Shown here in pieces: positions 28,432 through 37,497 of a DNA stretch of 64,000 nucleotides. Numbering within the stretch: position 1 is the stretch's first letter; the number at the start of each line of letters is the position of its first letter. The stretch is taken from positions 1,036,548 through 1,100,547 of the forward strand of contig NZ_LR733293.1 in the NCBI RefSeq assembly GCF_902506095.1, in the 5' to 3' direction. This DNA is from Arthrobacter sp. 9AX. Its GTDB lineage: Bacteria; Actinomycetota; Actinomycetes; Actinomycetales; Micrococcaceae. The notes below the pieces were generated by a model. The model saw only the letters and a list, made by a program, of their open reading frames with translations, did not search any database and had not been told where the DNA came from. A program made the position numbers and the translations under genes.

Positions 28432-29181
28432 ATGACTACCCGTGCAACCGCACGCCATCGTGCCGAGGCCCCCAAAACCAACTCGCTGGCCATCATTGCC
28501 AAGGCTGTCGGCGACAACGCAGGCGGCGTCGGACGCCAGGCAGCAGTAATCGCCGCCGCTTCCGGCCTGGTCCTCACCAGCGGCCTGGCCGCCAATGCCG
28601 CCGACGCCAACGTCCAGCGTGACTCCGCTCCGGCGTCCAACCTGGAAGTTGAATCAACGGTTGCGGCTCCGATTTCGGCTGAGTCCACCATCAACATTTC
28701 CTTCGAGAAGCCAGCGGTGACCACCACGCCGGCTCCGGTCGTGGAAGCCCCTAAGCCCGAGGTGGAGGTCCAGGAAGCGGCCGCTCCCGCGGCGAAGCCC
28801 GTGGTTGCCGCCAAGGTGTCCGCCCCGGCTTCGGCCCCCGCTGCCTCGGCAAGCGGCAAGGGTGCAGCCATCCTCTCCGCTGCCTACGCCCAGCTCGGCG
28901 TCATGCAGGACTGCACCATGCTGGTCACCAACTCCCTGGCCGCCGTCGGAATCAACTTCCATGACTGGCCTGCCGGTTACCTCTCCCTGGGCCGTACCGT
29001 GAGCGCCGCCGAAGCGCAGCCGGGCGACCTGATCTACTACGCCGATGGCGGCGCCGGTATGGCGCACGTGGCTGTCTATGCCGGAAACGGCCAGGCCGTT
29101 CACGGTGGCTACAACGGCAACCAGACCGTTGTCTTCAGCGCCAACGTCGGTTCCGGCCCGGTCTTCATCCGCGTCAACTGA
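28432..29181 (+). CDS. Exported NlpC/P60-like protein, divergent catalytic segment
   Basis: A 249-residue exported protein. Its N-terminus (GRQAAVIAAASGLVLTSGLAANAAD) closely matches that of the preceding peptidase. An Ala/Pro/Glu/Lys-rich linker follows (60-140). The C-terminal domain has NlpC/P60 landmarks, PGDLIYY and HVAVYAGNG (H212), but the cysteine lies in MQDCTMLVT (C161) instead of YxWGGxxxxDCSGF, and the YVWGG element is missing. It may be a diverged hydrolase or a binding protein. ATG at 28432 follows AGAGAG. No c-di-AMP riboswitch precedes it. Confidence 0.8.
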   Translation: MTTRATARHRAEAPKTNSLAIIAKAVGDNAGGVGRQAAVIAAASGLVLTSGLAANAADANVQRDSAPASNLEVESTVAAPISAESTINISFEKPAVTTTPAPVVEAPKPEVEVQEAAAPAAKPVVAAKVSAPASAPAASASGKGAAILSAAYAQLGVMQDCTMLVTNSLAAVGINFHDWPAGYLSLGRTVSAAEAQPGDLIYYADGGAGMAHVAVYAGNGQAVHGGYNGNQTVVFSANVGSGPVFIRVN

Positions 29182-29216
29182 CACCCTGGCCCGGCTGTCC
29201 GGGCTGATCGGGATTG

Positions 29217-29252
29217 AAGACGACCCCTGCCTCCTGAGGCGGGGGTCGTCTT
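29217..29252 (+). terminator. Intrinsic terminator after the third peptidase-like gene
   Basis: A 15-bp stem, AAGACGACCCCTGCC with GGCGGGGGTCGTCTT (one G-T wobble), around TCCTGA. The T-run is short (CTTGCGTT). Confidence 0.8.
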
Positions 29253-29428
29253 GCGTTAAGCGGACAAACCGCCGCAGCCTTTCGGCAGGACACGGCGGGT
29301 GACGTCACCGGAATTAGCTGATAGTGGACTTCTTTGTTTACTCTTGTGGTGTCGATCCATAGCCCGGACATGCCGAGGGCAGCCGGCCCTCGTGCCCCTG
29401 ACGGGTGCGGCCGTGAAGAGGTACGTGC

Positions 29429-29929
29429 ATGCGCACTCTCGTTCTGAATGCTGGATATGAACCGCTGGCGGTCATCACCTTCCGCCGGGCGCTGGTGCTT
29501 GTGCTCACGGGCAAAGCGAGCGTCGTCGCCGAGGGGGATGATCCCGTGGTGGGACCCCAGGAGATCCTGGGCCGCCCGTCCGTGATCCTCCTGAACCGCT
29601 ACATCCGCCCCAGATACAACCAGTCCACGGCGGTCAGCAGACGCGGTGTGCTGCGGCGTGACGGGCACAAGTGCGCCTACTGCGGAAAGGCTGCGCACAC
29701 CATCGACCACGTCCACCCAAAGTCCCGGGGCGGTGCCGAGTCCTGGGAGAACCTCGTGGCTGCCTGCCTGCGGTGCAACAACGCCAAGGGTGACCACACT
29801 CCCGCGGAAATGGGCTGGAAGCTGTTGTTTGTCCCCGAGCCTCCGCACGGCACCATCTGGCAGATCAAGGAACTCGAAAAGCCCACGCCTGCCTGGGATC
29901 CGTTCCTGCTGCCCGAGCGCGCCGCCTGA
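29429..29929 (+). CDS. HNH endonuclease family protein
   Basis: A 166-residue protein with a conserved N-terminus (MRTLVLNAGYEPLAVITFRR) and an HNH nuclease domain at about 75-130. That domain holds CAYCG, HTIDHVHPKSRGG, ENLVAACLRCNNAKGD, i.e. the two CxxC zinc pairs and the H-N-H residues. This stand-alone type is widespread and housekeeping in Actinobacteria; its target is unknown. No intron, intein or phage genes adjoin it. It ends 117 bp before mobA. Confidence 0.88.
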   Translation: MRTLVLNAGYEPLAVITFRRALVLVLTGKASVVAEGDDPVVGPQEILGRPSVILLNRYIRPRYNQSTAVSRRGVLRRDGHKCAYCGKAAHTIDHVHPKSRGGAESWENLVAACLRCNNAKGDHTPAEMGWKLLFVPEPPHGTIWQIKELEKPTPAWDPFLLPERAA

Positions 29930-30046
29930 GCAAGGGCTGCCGGAACAGGCGCCGCCTGAGTAAGCGCTGCCGGAACAGGTGGTGCCCGGACTGTTGTTGC
30001 CGGCCTTCGGGCTTGGCCTTGGACCGCGCCCGATTAGGCTGGGGGA

Positions 30047-30694
30047 GTGGAACGTAACAGGCTGGACTTCGACGCCGTGATCCTGGCCGGCGGACGTTCG
30101 TCCCGTCTGGGCGGGGTGCCCAAGCAGGGGCTGGTCTTTGAAGGCGCAACCCTCCTGGAGCTCGCACTGGGCGCCGGTTCAGGCGCGTCGCTGACAGCAG
30201 TGGTGGGCCCGGATCCGGGGCCGCTGCCGGCAGGGGTTGTCTCCTGCCGTGAGGAGCCCGAATTCGCGGGACCGGCTGCTGCGGTGGCTGCCGGGCTGGA
30301 AGTGCTGTCCGCGGCGGGCGGTGGATCTTCCTTCACCCTGGTGCTCGCCTGCGACATGCCCAGGGCGGCCAGCGCCGTGGAGGCATTGACGCAATTCCTC
30401 ACATCGGAAGGGCAGGCCAGGGACGGAGTGATGGCCTGTTCCGAGGATGGCAAGCCCCAGATGCTGGTTGGTTTCTACCGCACCAGTGGGTTAAAAAAGG
30501 CCGTGCAGGAGCTGCGCGCACGCGGCGGCTTAATCAACGGTTCCATGCGGTCCCTCCTTGCTAGTCTGGACGTGCAGCTTGTCACCGTCCCCGCCGGTTC
30601 CACAGCAGATGTGGATACGTGGGATGATGCCGCCGCATTAGGAGTTGACGCCGGGAACCCGGACGTGCGCCAGGACCGGCGCGGCAGCAGTTGA
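30047..30694 (+). CDS. mobA: Molybdenum cofactor guanylyltransferase-like NTP transferase
   Basis: A 215-residue nucleotidyltransferase that should add GMP to molybdopterin-bound molybdenum. The N-terminal nucleotide-binding loop is AVILAGGRSSRLGGVPKQGL, and the metal-binding Asp is in LVLACDMPRA. It opens a four-gene molybdenum cluster (mobA, DUF6457, moeA, fdhD). Start GTG at 30047. Because cytidylyl- and guanylyltransferases are similar, the nucleotide specificity is inferred from context. Confidence 0.85.
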   Translation: MERNRLDFDAVILAGGRSSRLGGVPKQGLVFEGATLLELALGAGSGASLTAVVGPDPGPLPAGVVSCREEPEFAGPAAAVAAGLEVLSAAGGGSSFTLVLACDMPRAASAVEALTQFLTSEGQARDGVMACSEDGKPQMLVGFYRTSGLKKAVQELRARGGLINGSMRSLLASLDVQLVTVPAGSTADVDTWDDAAALGVDAGNPDVRQDRRGSS

Positions 30695-30709
30695 ATTGGG
30701 AGGCAAACA

Positions 30710-31003
30710 GTGAAAAGCCAGGATGAAACGCTGGAGGAATGGTGCAGGTCCCTCCTCCAGGCCTACGAGCTGGAGGACGTCCAGGTGGACGTTAATGCCA
30801 TCCTGGCCCTCGCGGGCGTGGCGGCGCACTCGGTGGTGCGCCCGGCAGCGCCCCTGACCACCTTCATCGCCGGCTATGCCGCCGGCCTTGCCTCAGGCTC
30901 CGGGCAAAGCACCGAGGCTTCCTCGATGGAAGAGGCCCTCGCAGTGGCACGTTCCCTGGCTGCCGACTACGACGCTGAAGCCGCCGGGACCCCCGGCGAA
31001 TGA
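30710..31003 (+). CDS. DUF6457 domain protein
   Basis: A 97-residue protein beginning MKSQDETLEEWCRSLLQAYELED, with VDVNAILALAGVAAHSVVRPAAPLTTFIAGYAAG in the middle. This small family is regularly found between mobA and moeA in Actinobacteria, suggesting a role in molybdenum cofactor assembly or insertion; no biochemical function is known to me. GTG start behind GGGAGG; its stop overlaps the moeA ATG by four bases (ATGA). Confidence 0.82.
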   Translation: MKSQDETLEEWCRSLLQAYELEDVQVDVNAILALAGVAAHSVVRPAAPLTTFIAGYAAGLASGSGQSTEASSMEEALAVARSLAADYDAEAAGTPGE

Positions 31004-32379
31004 CTGAAGGAGCCGGGGAAGAACGCGGTTCAGCAGGCCAACCGGAGGAAAAGCGGCACCTCGCCCACACCTGGGAGGAAGCCCGCCAGGCCGCCTTCGC
31101 GGCGGCAGCACCCATCCCTGCCGGGCCCGTGCCCCTGCACCTGGCCCTTGGCCGCGTCCTGGACCAGGACATCGTGGCACTGCAGGACATGCCGCATTAC
31201 GCGTCCTCGGCCATGGACGGCTGGGCTGTCAACGGGTCCGGGCCGTGGATCCTCGCCGAACCCGGCACGCGGCTGGCGCCGCACCAGGCAAGCCCCATCG
31301 TGACCGGCGGGCTCATACCCCCCGGCGGAAAGGCCATACTCCGCAGCGAAAGCGCAGAGCTGGGCAAGGACGAAGACGGGCTCCCTGTCCTGATGACCGG
31401 CGGCGGCGCCCGGCCCGGTGAACCACGCACGGGCCAGCACATCCGCAAAGCCGGGGAGGAAGCCCTCGAAGGGGACATCCTCGTTAAAGCGGGAGTGCAG
31501 CTCAACCCGGCGCATCTGGCCTTGGCGGCCCTCGCCGGCTACGACGAACTGCCCGTCCAGGGCAAGCCGGTGGTCCGGCTCCTGCTGACCGGCTCCGAAG
31601 TGGTCAGCGAGGGCATCCCGGTTCCAGGCCAGGTACGGGACACCTTCGGCCCGCAACTGCCGGCCGTGGTGGAGATGCTCGGCGGAACAGCGGGCGGCCA
31701 GCAGCGCATCGGCGACTCCTACGCGGAGTGGCTTGCCGCCCTCGAAGACGTGGTTCCGGAGGTGCCCGGCGCGCCGGACCTGCCGGCCGACGTCGTGATC
31801 ACCACAGGCGGGACTGGACGCTCGGGCACCGACCACCTGCGCCGGGCAGTGGCCGAGTTGGGCGGGCGGCTCCTTATCGACGGGATCGCGATGCGGCCAG
31901 GTCACCCTGCGGTCCTCGCGGAACTGCCGGACGGTCGGTTTGTGCTGGGCCTGCCGGGCAATCCCCTCGCCGCGATGATGGCGCTGTCCACGGTGGGTGC
32001 GCCGCTGCTGGCGGCGCTGGGGCACGGCCAGCTGCCGGCGATGCAGGAGGTGCCCTGCGGAAGCATCATCGAACCTGACCCCGGGCGCACGCGCCTGATG
32101 CCGTTTCGCCTGGTGTATGGAATGGCATCGCCGGCGCAGCATACGGGTCCGGGCATGATGCGCGGCCTGGCCTCGGCGCACGGCGTGCTGGTGGTGCCGC
32201 CGCACGGCGTCCAGCTCGGCGAGCCCGTCCCGGCCTTCGCGCTGCCCTGGGGGCCGCCCATTCCCGTGCCGGCGGATCCCGGTTCGAAAGCAAAGCCCCG
32301 AAACGCTGCGCGGCCCGGACGGGCGGCTGCCAAGCCGGCCACCCCCGGCCCGGTCGACTGGAGTGCGCTCCTTGGCTGA
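31000..32379 (+). CDS. moeA: Molybdopterin molybdotransferase
   Basis: A 459-residue enzyme inserting molybdate into adenylated molybdopterin. Domain order is typical: linker-domain segment HYASSAMDGWAVNG, the MPT-binding core DVVITTGGTGRSGTDHLR, then FVLGLPGNPLAAMMAL, and a C-terminal domain IV. The last 40 residues are an Ala/Pro/Lys-rich extension beyond the usual end. It overlaps DUF6457 by four bases and precedes fdhD, so the cluster is probably one operon. Confidence 0.93.
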   Translation: MTEGAGEERGSAGQPEEKRHLAHTWEEARQAAFAAAAPIPAGPVPLHLALGRVLDQDIVALQDMPHYASSAMDGWAVNGSGPWILAEPGTRLAPHQASPIVTGGLIPPGGKAILRSESAELGKDEDGLPVLMTGGGARPGEPRTGQHIRKAGEEALEGDILVKAGVQLNPAHLALAALAGYDELPVQGKPVVRLLLTGSEVVSEGIPVPGQVRDTFGPQLPAVVEMLGGTAGGQQRIGDSYAEWLAALEDVVPEVPGAPDLPADVVITTGGTGRSGTDHLRRAVAELGGRLLIDGIAMRPGHPAVLAELPDGRFVLGLPGNPLAAMMALSTVGAPLLAALGHGQLPAMQEVPCGSIIEPDPGRTRLMPFRLVYGMASPAQHTGPGMMRGLASAHGVLVVPPHGVQLGEPVPAFALPWGPPIPVPADPGSKAKPRNAARPGRAAAKPATPGPVDWSALLG

Positions 32380-32460
32380 CCGCAGCCGCCCGGACGCGTC
32401 CCGGCTGGTATCCGGCCCGGGCAATTGCCATGATGGATGTATGAACACCCAGGAGTGGCC

Positions 32461-33348
32461 ATGGGCCGAGTGACCCAGCGCCGCAAGGTGCACAAGTACG
32501 TCCTTGACGGCTCTCCGAAAGCCCTCGAATTTCCGGTGCGGCACCGCGAGGATGTCCTCGCAGTGGAGGAGCCGCTGGAGATTCGGCTGGGCCAGCTGTC
32601 CTTCTCGGTGACCATGCGCACCCCCGGCGACGACTTTGACCTGGTGGCCGGGTTCCTGGTCTCCGAAGGCATCATCTGGAGCGCCGAGCAGCTTGTGTCG
32701 CTGCGGTTCTGCGCCGGCGAGGATGAGAACGGCGTGCAGACCTTCAACGTGGTGGAGGTCCAGCTCCGGCCCGACGTGACAATTCCCTCGATCGGGCGCC
32801 ACATCTATACGTCCAGTTCCTGCGGCATCTGCGGAACGGATTCCGTGGAGTCCGTCAAGAAGTCCTCCCGCTACAGCCTGGACGAGGATCCACTGGCCAT
32901 CGACGCGGAACTCCTCGCCTCGCTGCCCGGGCTGCTGCGGAAATCCCAGCGCGTTTTTGAGGAGACCGGGGGAGTGCACGCTGCCGGGCTGTTCAAAATA
33001 GGGGACGACGGCGGCGCGGAACTTCTGTGCCTCCGCGAGGACGTGGGGCGCCACAATGCCGTGGACAAGGTAGTGGGCTGGGCCCTGCGTGAAGGGCTGC
33101 TCCCGCTGCGCGGGACTGTCCTGCAGGTCTCGGGCAGGGCTTCCTTCGAGCTGGTGCAGAAAGCGGCGCTCGCCGGTATCCCGGTGTTGGCCGCCGTCAG
33201 CGCTCCCTCCAGCCTTGCCGTGGAACTCGCCGAAGCGAGCGCCCTGACCTTGGCTGGATTCAGCCGCGGAACCAGCCTCAACATCTACACCGGCGACCAG
33301 CGGATCATCAGGCCTGTTGCGTTGACTCCGGCGGAGGTGCCTTCGTAA
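32461..33348 (+). CDS. fdhD: Formate dehydrogenase accessory sulfurtransferase
   Basis: A 295-residue FdhD-type protein that carries sulfur from a cysteine desulfurase to the bis-guanylate molybdenum cofactor of formate dehydrogenase. The sulfur-carrying cysteines are in SSSCGICG. GRHNAVDKVVGWALREG and VSGRASFELVQKAALAGIPV complete the core. The ATG at 32461 has AGGAG at suitable distance; an upstream start at 32437 is less likely. No formate dehydrogenase gene is in the window, so its client lies elsewhere. Confidence 0.93.
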   Translation: MGRVTQRRKVHKYVLDGSPKALEFPVRHREDVLAVEEPLEIRLGQLSFSVTMRTPGDDFDLVAGFLVSEGIIWSAEQLVSLRFCAGEDENGVQTFNVVEVQLRPDVTIPSIGRHIYTSSSCGICGTDSVESVKKSSRYSLDEDPLAIDAELLASLPGLLRKSQRVFEETGGVHAAGLFKIGDDGGAELLCLREDVGRHNAVDKVVGWALREGLLPLRGTVLQVSGRASFELVQKAALAGIPVLAAVSAPSSLAVELAEASALTLAGFSRGTSLNIYTGDQRIIRPVALTPAEVPS

Positions 33349-33493
33349 GCCTGCCCTGCGGTTCCGCTGATATTGTCGGAAACCGCTTGAGGGGTATCCC
33401 GCGCAGGCCTTCCGCGAGTAAGCTACCAGCGGGTAGATTTATTCACCGAATGGACACCTTGGTCCACGTTTCCAGCATTTAAGAGGGCCAACA

Positions 33494-36400
33494 TTGCATG
33501 ACGACCGACGGATCACGGAAGTCCGCCTTGAGAGGTTCGTCCGCGAACGCATCACCCCTGCAATCTACAGCCGGAGCCTGCCGCTGACCCTGAGCAGCTG
33601 GGACGTTCCCGATGAACCCGTTCCTGCCCTCGAGGCCATGCGGCAGGACTTCCAGCCGCAGGAACACGGCGCGCCGTGGGGAAAGCCGTGGGGCACCAAG
33701 TGGCTCCGCGTGCAAGGCGAGGTGCCGGAATTCTGGGGCGCCGCGCCGGACACCACGGTGGAGGTGGTGGTTGACCTGGGGTTCACCATCGAGGTCCCCG
33801 GTTTCCAGTGCGAAGGCATCGCCTGGCGCGCCGACGGCTCCATCATCAAGGCGGTCTCGCCCCGCAACCAGTACATCCCGTTAAAGCTGCTCGGCGGCGG
33901 TATGGCGGTGGACTTCTACGTGGAGGCGGCCGCCAACCCGGACGTAGCGCAGGGCTGGACCTTCGCAGCCACCCCGTATGGCGACAAGTCGACCGCCGGT
34001 ACGGCCCCGCAGTACCGGCTGGGAAACATCGCCATTGCCGAGCTGAACCAGACAGTGTGGGAACTCCAGCAGGACATCTGGACCCTGTCCGGGCTCATGG
34101 AGCAGCTGCCATGGGAGCAGCCGCGGCGGCACGGGATCCTCCGCGCCCTCGAGCGGATGATGGACCTGATGGACCCGGACGACGTACCCGGCACGGCAGC
34201 GGCCGGACGCGAAGCGCTCGCCGAGGTCCTGGCCAGGCCGGCGTATGCGTCTGCGCACCAGCTGGTGGCCACCGGCCATGCCCACATCGATTCCGCCTGG
34301 TTGTGGCCCGTCCGGGAAACCATCCGCAAATGCGCCAGGACGTTCTCCAACGTAGTGGCCCTGATGGATGAATACCCGGACTTCGTCTTCTCCTGCTCCT
34401 CGGCACAGCAGCTCGCCTGGATCAAGGAGTTCTATCCCGAACTTTTCGGCCGCATCCGGGAGAAGGTCCGTGCCGGCCAGTTCGTTCCGGTGGGCGGGAT
34501 GTGGGTGGAATCAGATACGAACATGCCGGGCGGGGAGGCCATGGCCCGGCAGTTTGTTGAGGGCAAGAGCTTCTTCCTTGATGAGTTCGGGGTGGACTGC
34601 CAGGAAGCCTGGCTGCCGGACTCCTTCGGATACTCCGCAGCGCTGCCGCAGATCGTCAAGTCCGCCGGCAGCAAGTGGTTCCTCACCCAGAAGATTTCGT
34701 GGAACCAGACCAACAGGATGCCCCACCACACCTTCAACTGGGAGGGCATCGACGGCACCCGGCTCTTCACGCACTTCCCGCCGGTGGACACCTACAATTC
34801 AGAGCTCAGCGGGCGCGAACTGGCCCACGCCGAGCGCAACTACCGTGACCACGGCCGCGGCACGGTGTCGCTGGTTCCCTTCGGCTATGGCGACGGCGGC
34901 GGCGGACCCACCCGGGAAATGCTTGCCGCTGCTGCCAGGACAGCGGACCTGGAAGGCTCACCGAAGGTGCGGATCGGCTCAGCCGCTAGCTTCTTCCAGC
35001 AGGCAGAGGCTGAATATCCGTCCCTGCCGGTCTGGGTGGGTGAAATGTACCTCGAACTGCACCGCGGTACGTACACCAGCCAGGCCCGGACCAAGAAGGG
35101 CAACCGGCGCAGCGAACACCTGCTGCGGGAGGCTGAGCTGTGGTGCGCCACCGCGGCCGTCCGCACCGACTCGTATACCTATCCGGCGGCCGAGCTTAAG
35201 CGGCTGTGGCGGCTGGTGCTGCTGCAGCAGTTCCACGACATCCTGCCGGGCAGTTCCATCGCCTGGGTCCACCAGGACGCCGAGCGCAACTATGAGGCTA
35301 TCGCCGTTGCCCTCGAAGTGCTCATCGCCGGCGCAGCCGCTGCCGTTCTCGGCACCGGGGAGCGGACCTTCCTTTTGAATGCCGCCCCGCATCCGCGAAG
35401 CGGCGTTCCGGCTCTTGCCGCGGCGGAACCGGCCGCGCCGGCGCTGCCCTCCCGGGCCGCCGCACAGGACGGAGGCTACGTCCTGGACAACGGCATCGTC
35501 CGGGCCGTGGTGGACGCCGACGGACTGATCACCTCGCTCAAGGACTACGCGAGCGGCCGGGAAGCCATCGCCCCGGGGGAGCGCGGCAACCTGCTTGAGC
35601 TGCACCGGGACACGCCCAATGAGTGGGACGCCTGGGACATCGACGAGTTCTACCGGCGCAATGTCACCCCACTGACCAGCGTCCAGTGCGTCCGGTTGGA
35701 CGACGACGGCGGCGGGACGGCTGTTGTGGTGGAACGGATGGCAGGATCCTCTGCCATCAGCCAGCGCATCAGCCTTGCCGCCGGAAGTCCGTCACTGTCC
35801 ATCACCACTTCTGCGGACTGGCAGGAGCGGGAAAAGCTGCTGAAGCTCGGCTTTGCCCTGGATGTCCGGGCTGACCGGTCCGCCGCGGAAACACAGTTCG
35901 GCCACGTCTTCCGCGCCACCCACACCAATACGTCCTGGGAAGCAGCCAAGTTCGAAATCTGTGCACACCGGTGGATCCACGTGGGGGAACCGGGTTACGG
36001 CGTAGCGGTTTCGAACTCGTCCACCTACGGGCACGATGTTGGCAGGAGCATCAGGGAGGCCGACGGCGGCACCACCACCACAGTGCGCCTGTCACTGTTG
36101 CGTGCCCCGAAGTTTCCAGACCCGGACGCCGACCGCGGGCAGCACGAACTGACGGTCACCATCAGGCCTGGGGCTGACATTGCCGGTGCCGTCCAGGAGG
36201 GCTACCGGACCAACCTCGTGCCCCGCCTGGTCAAGGGCGGCACACCTGTGGAACCACTGGTTTCGGTGTCCAATGCGGCTCTGGTTGTAGAGGCGGTGAA
36301 ACTTGCGGAGGACGGCTCCGGCGACGTGATCGTCAGGCTGTACGAGTCCCTGGGGCAGCGCTCGGCCGGAAGGCTCACAGCCAACTTCCCTGTCCGGCGT

Positions 36401-36523
36401 GTCACACCGGTGGACCTGCTGGAGCGGCCCGCCGAGGCGTGCGGGGTGGAGCCGGGCCCGGATAGCGCCGAGCTGCTGCTGCGGCCCTTCCAGCTAGTGA
36501 CATTGCGCCTTGCCCGGCGTTGA
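33494..36523 (+). CDS. Alpha-mannosidase, glycoside hydrolase family 38
   Basis: A 1009-residue cytoplasmic enzyme (no signal peptide) hydrolysing alpha-mannosides. The catalytic domain (about 250-540) has GHAHIDSAWLWPVRETIRK, with the zinc-binding His and Asp, and GMWVESDTNMPGGEA. The middle and C-terminal beta domains are of the usual type (RFLNAAPHPRSGV-like region, VSNSSTYGHDV). The TTG at 33494 is eight bases after AAGAGG. It stands alone. The bases before it include TGGAC-N6-GTCCA (33451-33466), a possible operator. Confidence 0.92.
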   Translation: MHDDRRITEVRLERFVRERITPAIYSRSLPLTLSSWDVPDEPVPALEAMRQDFQPQEHGAPWGKPWGTKWLRVQGEVPEFWGAAPDTTVEVVVDLGFTIEVPGFQCEGIAWRADGSIIKAVSPRNQYIPLKLLGGGMAVDFYVEAAANPDVAQGWTFAATPYGDKSTAGTAPQYRLGNIAIAELNQTVWELQQDIWTLSGLMEQLPWEQPRRHGILRALERMMDLMDPDDVPGTAAAGREALAEVLARPAYASAHQLVATGHAHIDSAWLWPVRETIRKCARTFSNVVALMDEYPDFVFSCSSAQQLAWIKEFYPELFGRIREKVRAGQFVPVGGMWVESDTNMPGGEAMARQFVEGKSFFLDEFGVDCQEAWLPDSFGYSAALPQIVKSAGSKWFLTQKISWNQTNRMPHHTFNWEGIDGTRLFTHFPPVDTYNSELSGRELAHAERNYRDHGRGTVSLVPFGYGDGGGGPTREMLAAAARTADLEGSPKVRIGSAASFFQQAEAEYPSLPVWVGEMYLELHRGTYTSQARTKKGNRRSEHLLREAELWCATAAVRTDSYTYPAAELKRLWRLVLLQQFHDILPGSSIAWVHQDAERNYEAIAVALEVLIAGAAAAVLGTGERTFLLNAAPHPRSGVPALAAAEPAAPALPSRAAAQDGGYVLDNGIVRAVVDADGLITSLKDYASGREAIAPGERGNLLELHRDTPNEWDAWDIDEFYRRNVTPLTSVQCVRLDDDGGGTAVVVERMAGSSAISQRISLAAGSPSLSITTSADWQEREKLLKLGFALDVRADRSAAETQFGHVFRATHTNTSWEAAKFEICAHRWIHVGEPGYGVAVSNSSTYGHDVGRSIREADGGTTTTVRLSLLRAPKFPDPDADRGQHELTVTIRPGADIAGAVQEGYRTNLVPRLVKGGTPVEPLVSVSNAALVVEAVKLAEDGSGDVIVRLYESLGQRSAGRLTANFPVRRVTPVDLLERPAEACGVEPGPDSAELLLRPFQLVTLRLARR

Positions 36524-36588
36524 CCGGCGCTGGACCGGCAGAAGCTGTCGCACGGCCGGAAAGAGGCCGAAAAGGTCCTTAAATGGCT

Positions 36589-36622
36589 GAGTGGGGGCGG
36601 TCCCCAACGGCCGCCACCACTC
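36589..36622. terminator. Hairpin between convergent alpha-mannosidase and membrane protein genes
   Basis: Arms GAGTGGGGGCGG (36589-36600) and CCGCCACCACTC (36611-36622) pair with one mismatch around a ten-base loop. It sits midway in a 236-bp gap between two convergent genes and could end both transcripts; T-runs are weak. Nothing else is recognisable in the gap. Confidence 0.5.
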
Positions 36623-36759
36623 ATCCCCCCAAAGCGTGCAAAGGCCCCCGGAGCTGCCACGTTCAAGAAAATATCCCCGTTCGTAAACGCCCTGCAACCC
36701 CCGCCTTCACACATCCATGATTGTTCCACATTCTAATGAATATGTGAAAGGAAGGAAGG

Positions 36760-37497
36760 TTACGTTTCGGTAGATGTCCTTCTCACCAGTGCACCCTTCT
36801 TGTTCCTCACCCTGGCGGCCCAAATCAGGGCCAGGCCAAGCGCGAAGCAGAGCACGGCCGTGTAGTTAACGATGAATTCGAGAGCGCCCCATTCCGGCGG
36901 AACCACGGGGAAGAGCAGGGTCAGCGCGATCGCCACACCGCCCACCGCCAGGAGCCCGGCGGCGACGCGCACCAGCACCGGTAACCTGCTTCCCACAGCG
37001 CGGACCATGGCCGGCAACAGGACCAGGGACACGTAGGAAGGGTAGGCGCGGCCGGCAGCGCCGTAGTACTCCACCAGGGCCGCGTTCCAGCTGTCCTTGG
37101 CCGCCACCCGCGCCAGCCCGGCAGACGATCCTGACGTGTCCATAAGGAAAAACATGCACACCATAGCCAGCGATATCACCAGCAGGACGGTCATTCCCGT
37201 TCTGCCCGTGATGAGCCGGTAGGCGTGGTCCGCGCCGAAGCCGCGGGTCACCCGGATGCCCACAAAGTAGATGGCGCCGAAGATGATGAAGCGCAGGAGC
37301 AGATTGGCGAGGTTAATGCCGCCCAGGGCTTTGTCGATGGCAACGTATGGTGCCTCGATACTCAACAGGATGGCGGCGGTCATCAAGGCGAAGATATAGA
37401 AGAGCGACCGGTTCTCACCCCGCAGCGCACTCGGCACCCGGGCCGCGGCTATAAGGCCGCAAATGGCCAGCGTTGACCACTGAAGTATTTCAATCAT
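36760..37497 (-). CDS. Seven-helix membrane protein, unknown function
   Basis: A 245-residue integral membrane protein with about seven hydrophobic segments (near 4-20, 32-52, 67-85, 100-120, 150-168, 175-200, 210-232) and a basic C-terminus. Topology, size and partnership with an HTH gene recall the N-terminal membrane part of MAB_1171c-type putative transporters, but similarity is not strong enough to name it. Its start overlaps the stop of the upstream HTH gene by four bases, so the two are translated together. Confidence 0.75.
   Translation of the reverse strand: MIEILQWSTLAICGLIAAARVPSALRGENRSLFYIFALMTAAILLSIEAPYVAIDKALGGINLANLLLRFIIFGAIYFVGIRVTRGFGADHAYRLITGRTGMTVLLVISLAMVCMFFLMDTSGSSAGLARVAAKDSWNAALVEYYGAAGRAYPSYVSLVLLPAMVRAVGSRLPVLVRVAAGLLAVGGVAIALTLLFPVVPPEWGALEFIVNYTAVLCFALGLALIWAARVRNKKGALVRRTSTET

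Noticed and set aside
36623..36632. A C6 run (TCCCCCCAAAG) as another C-loop hairpin like those at 28355 and 38345
   Set aside because: The flanking sequence does not form a stem around it.
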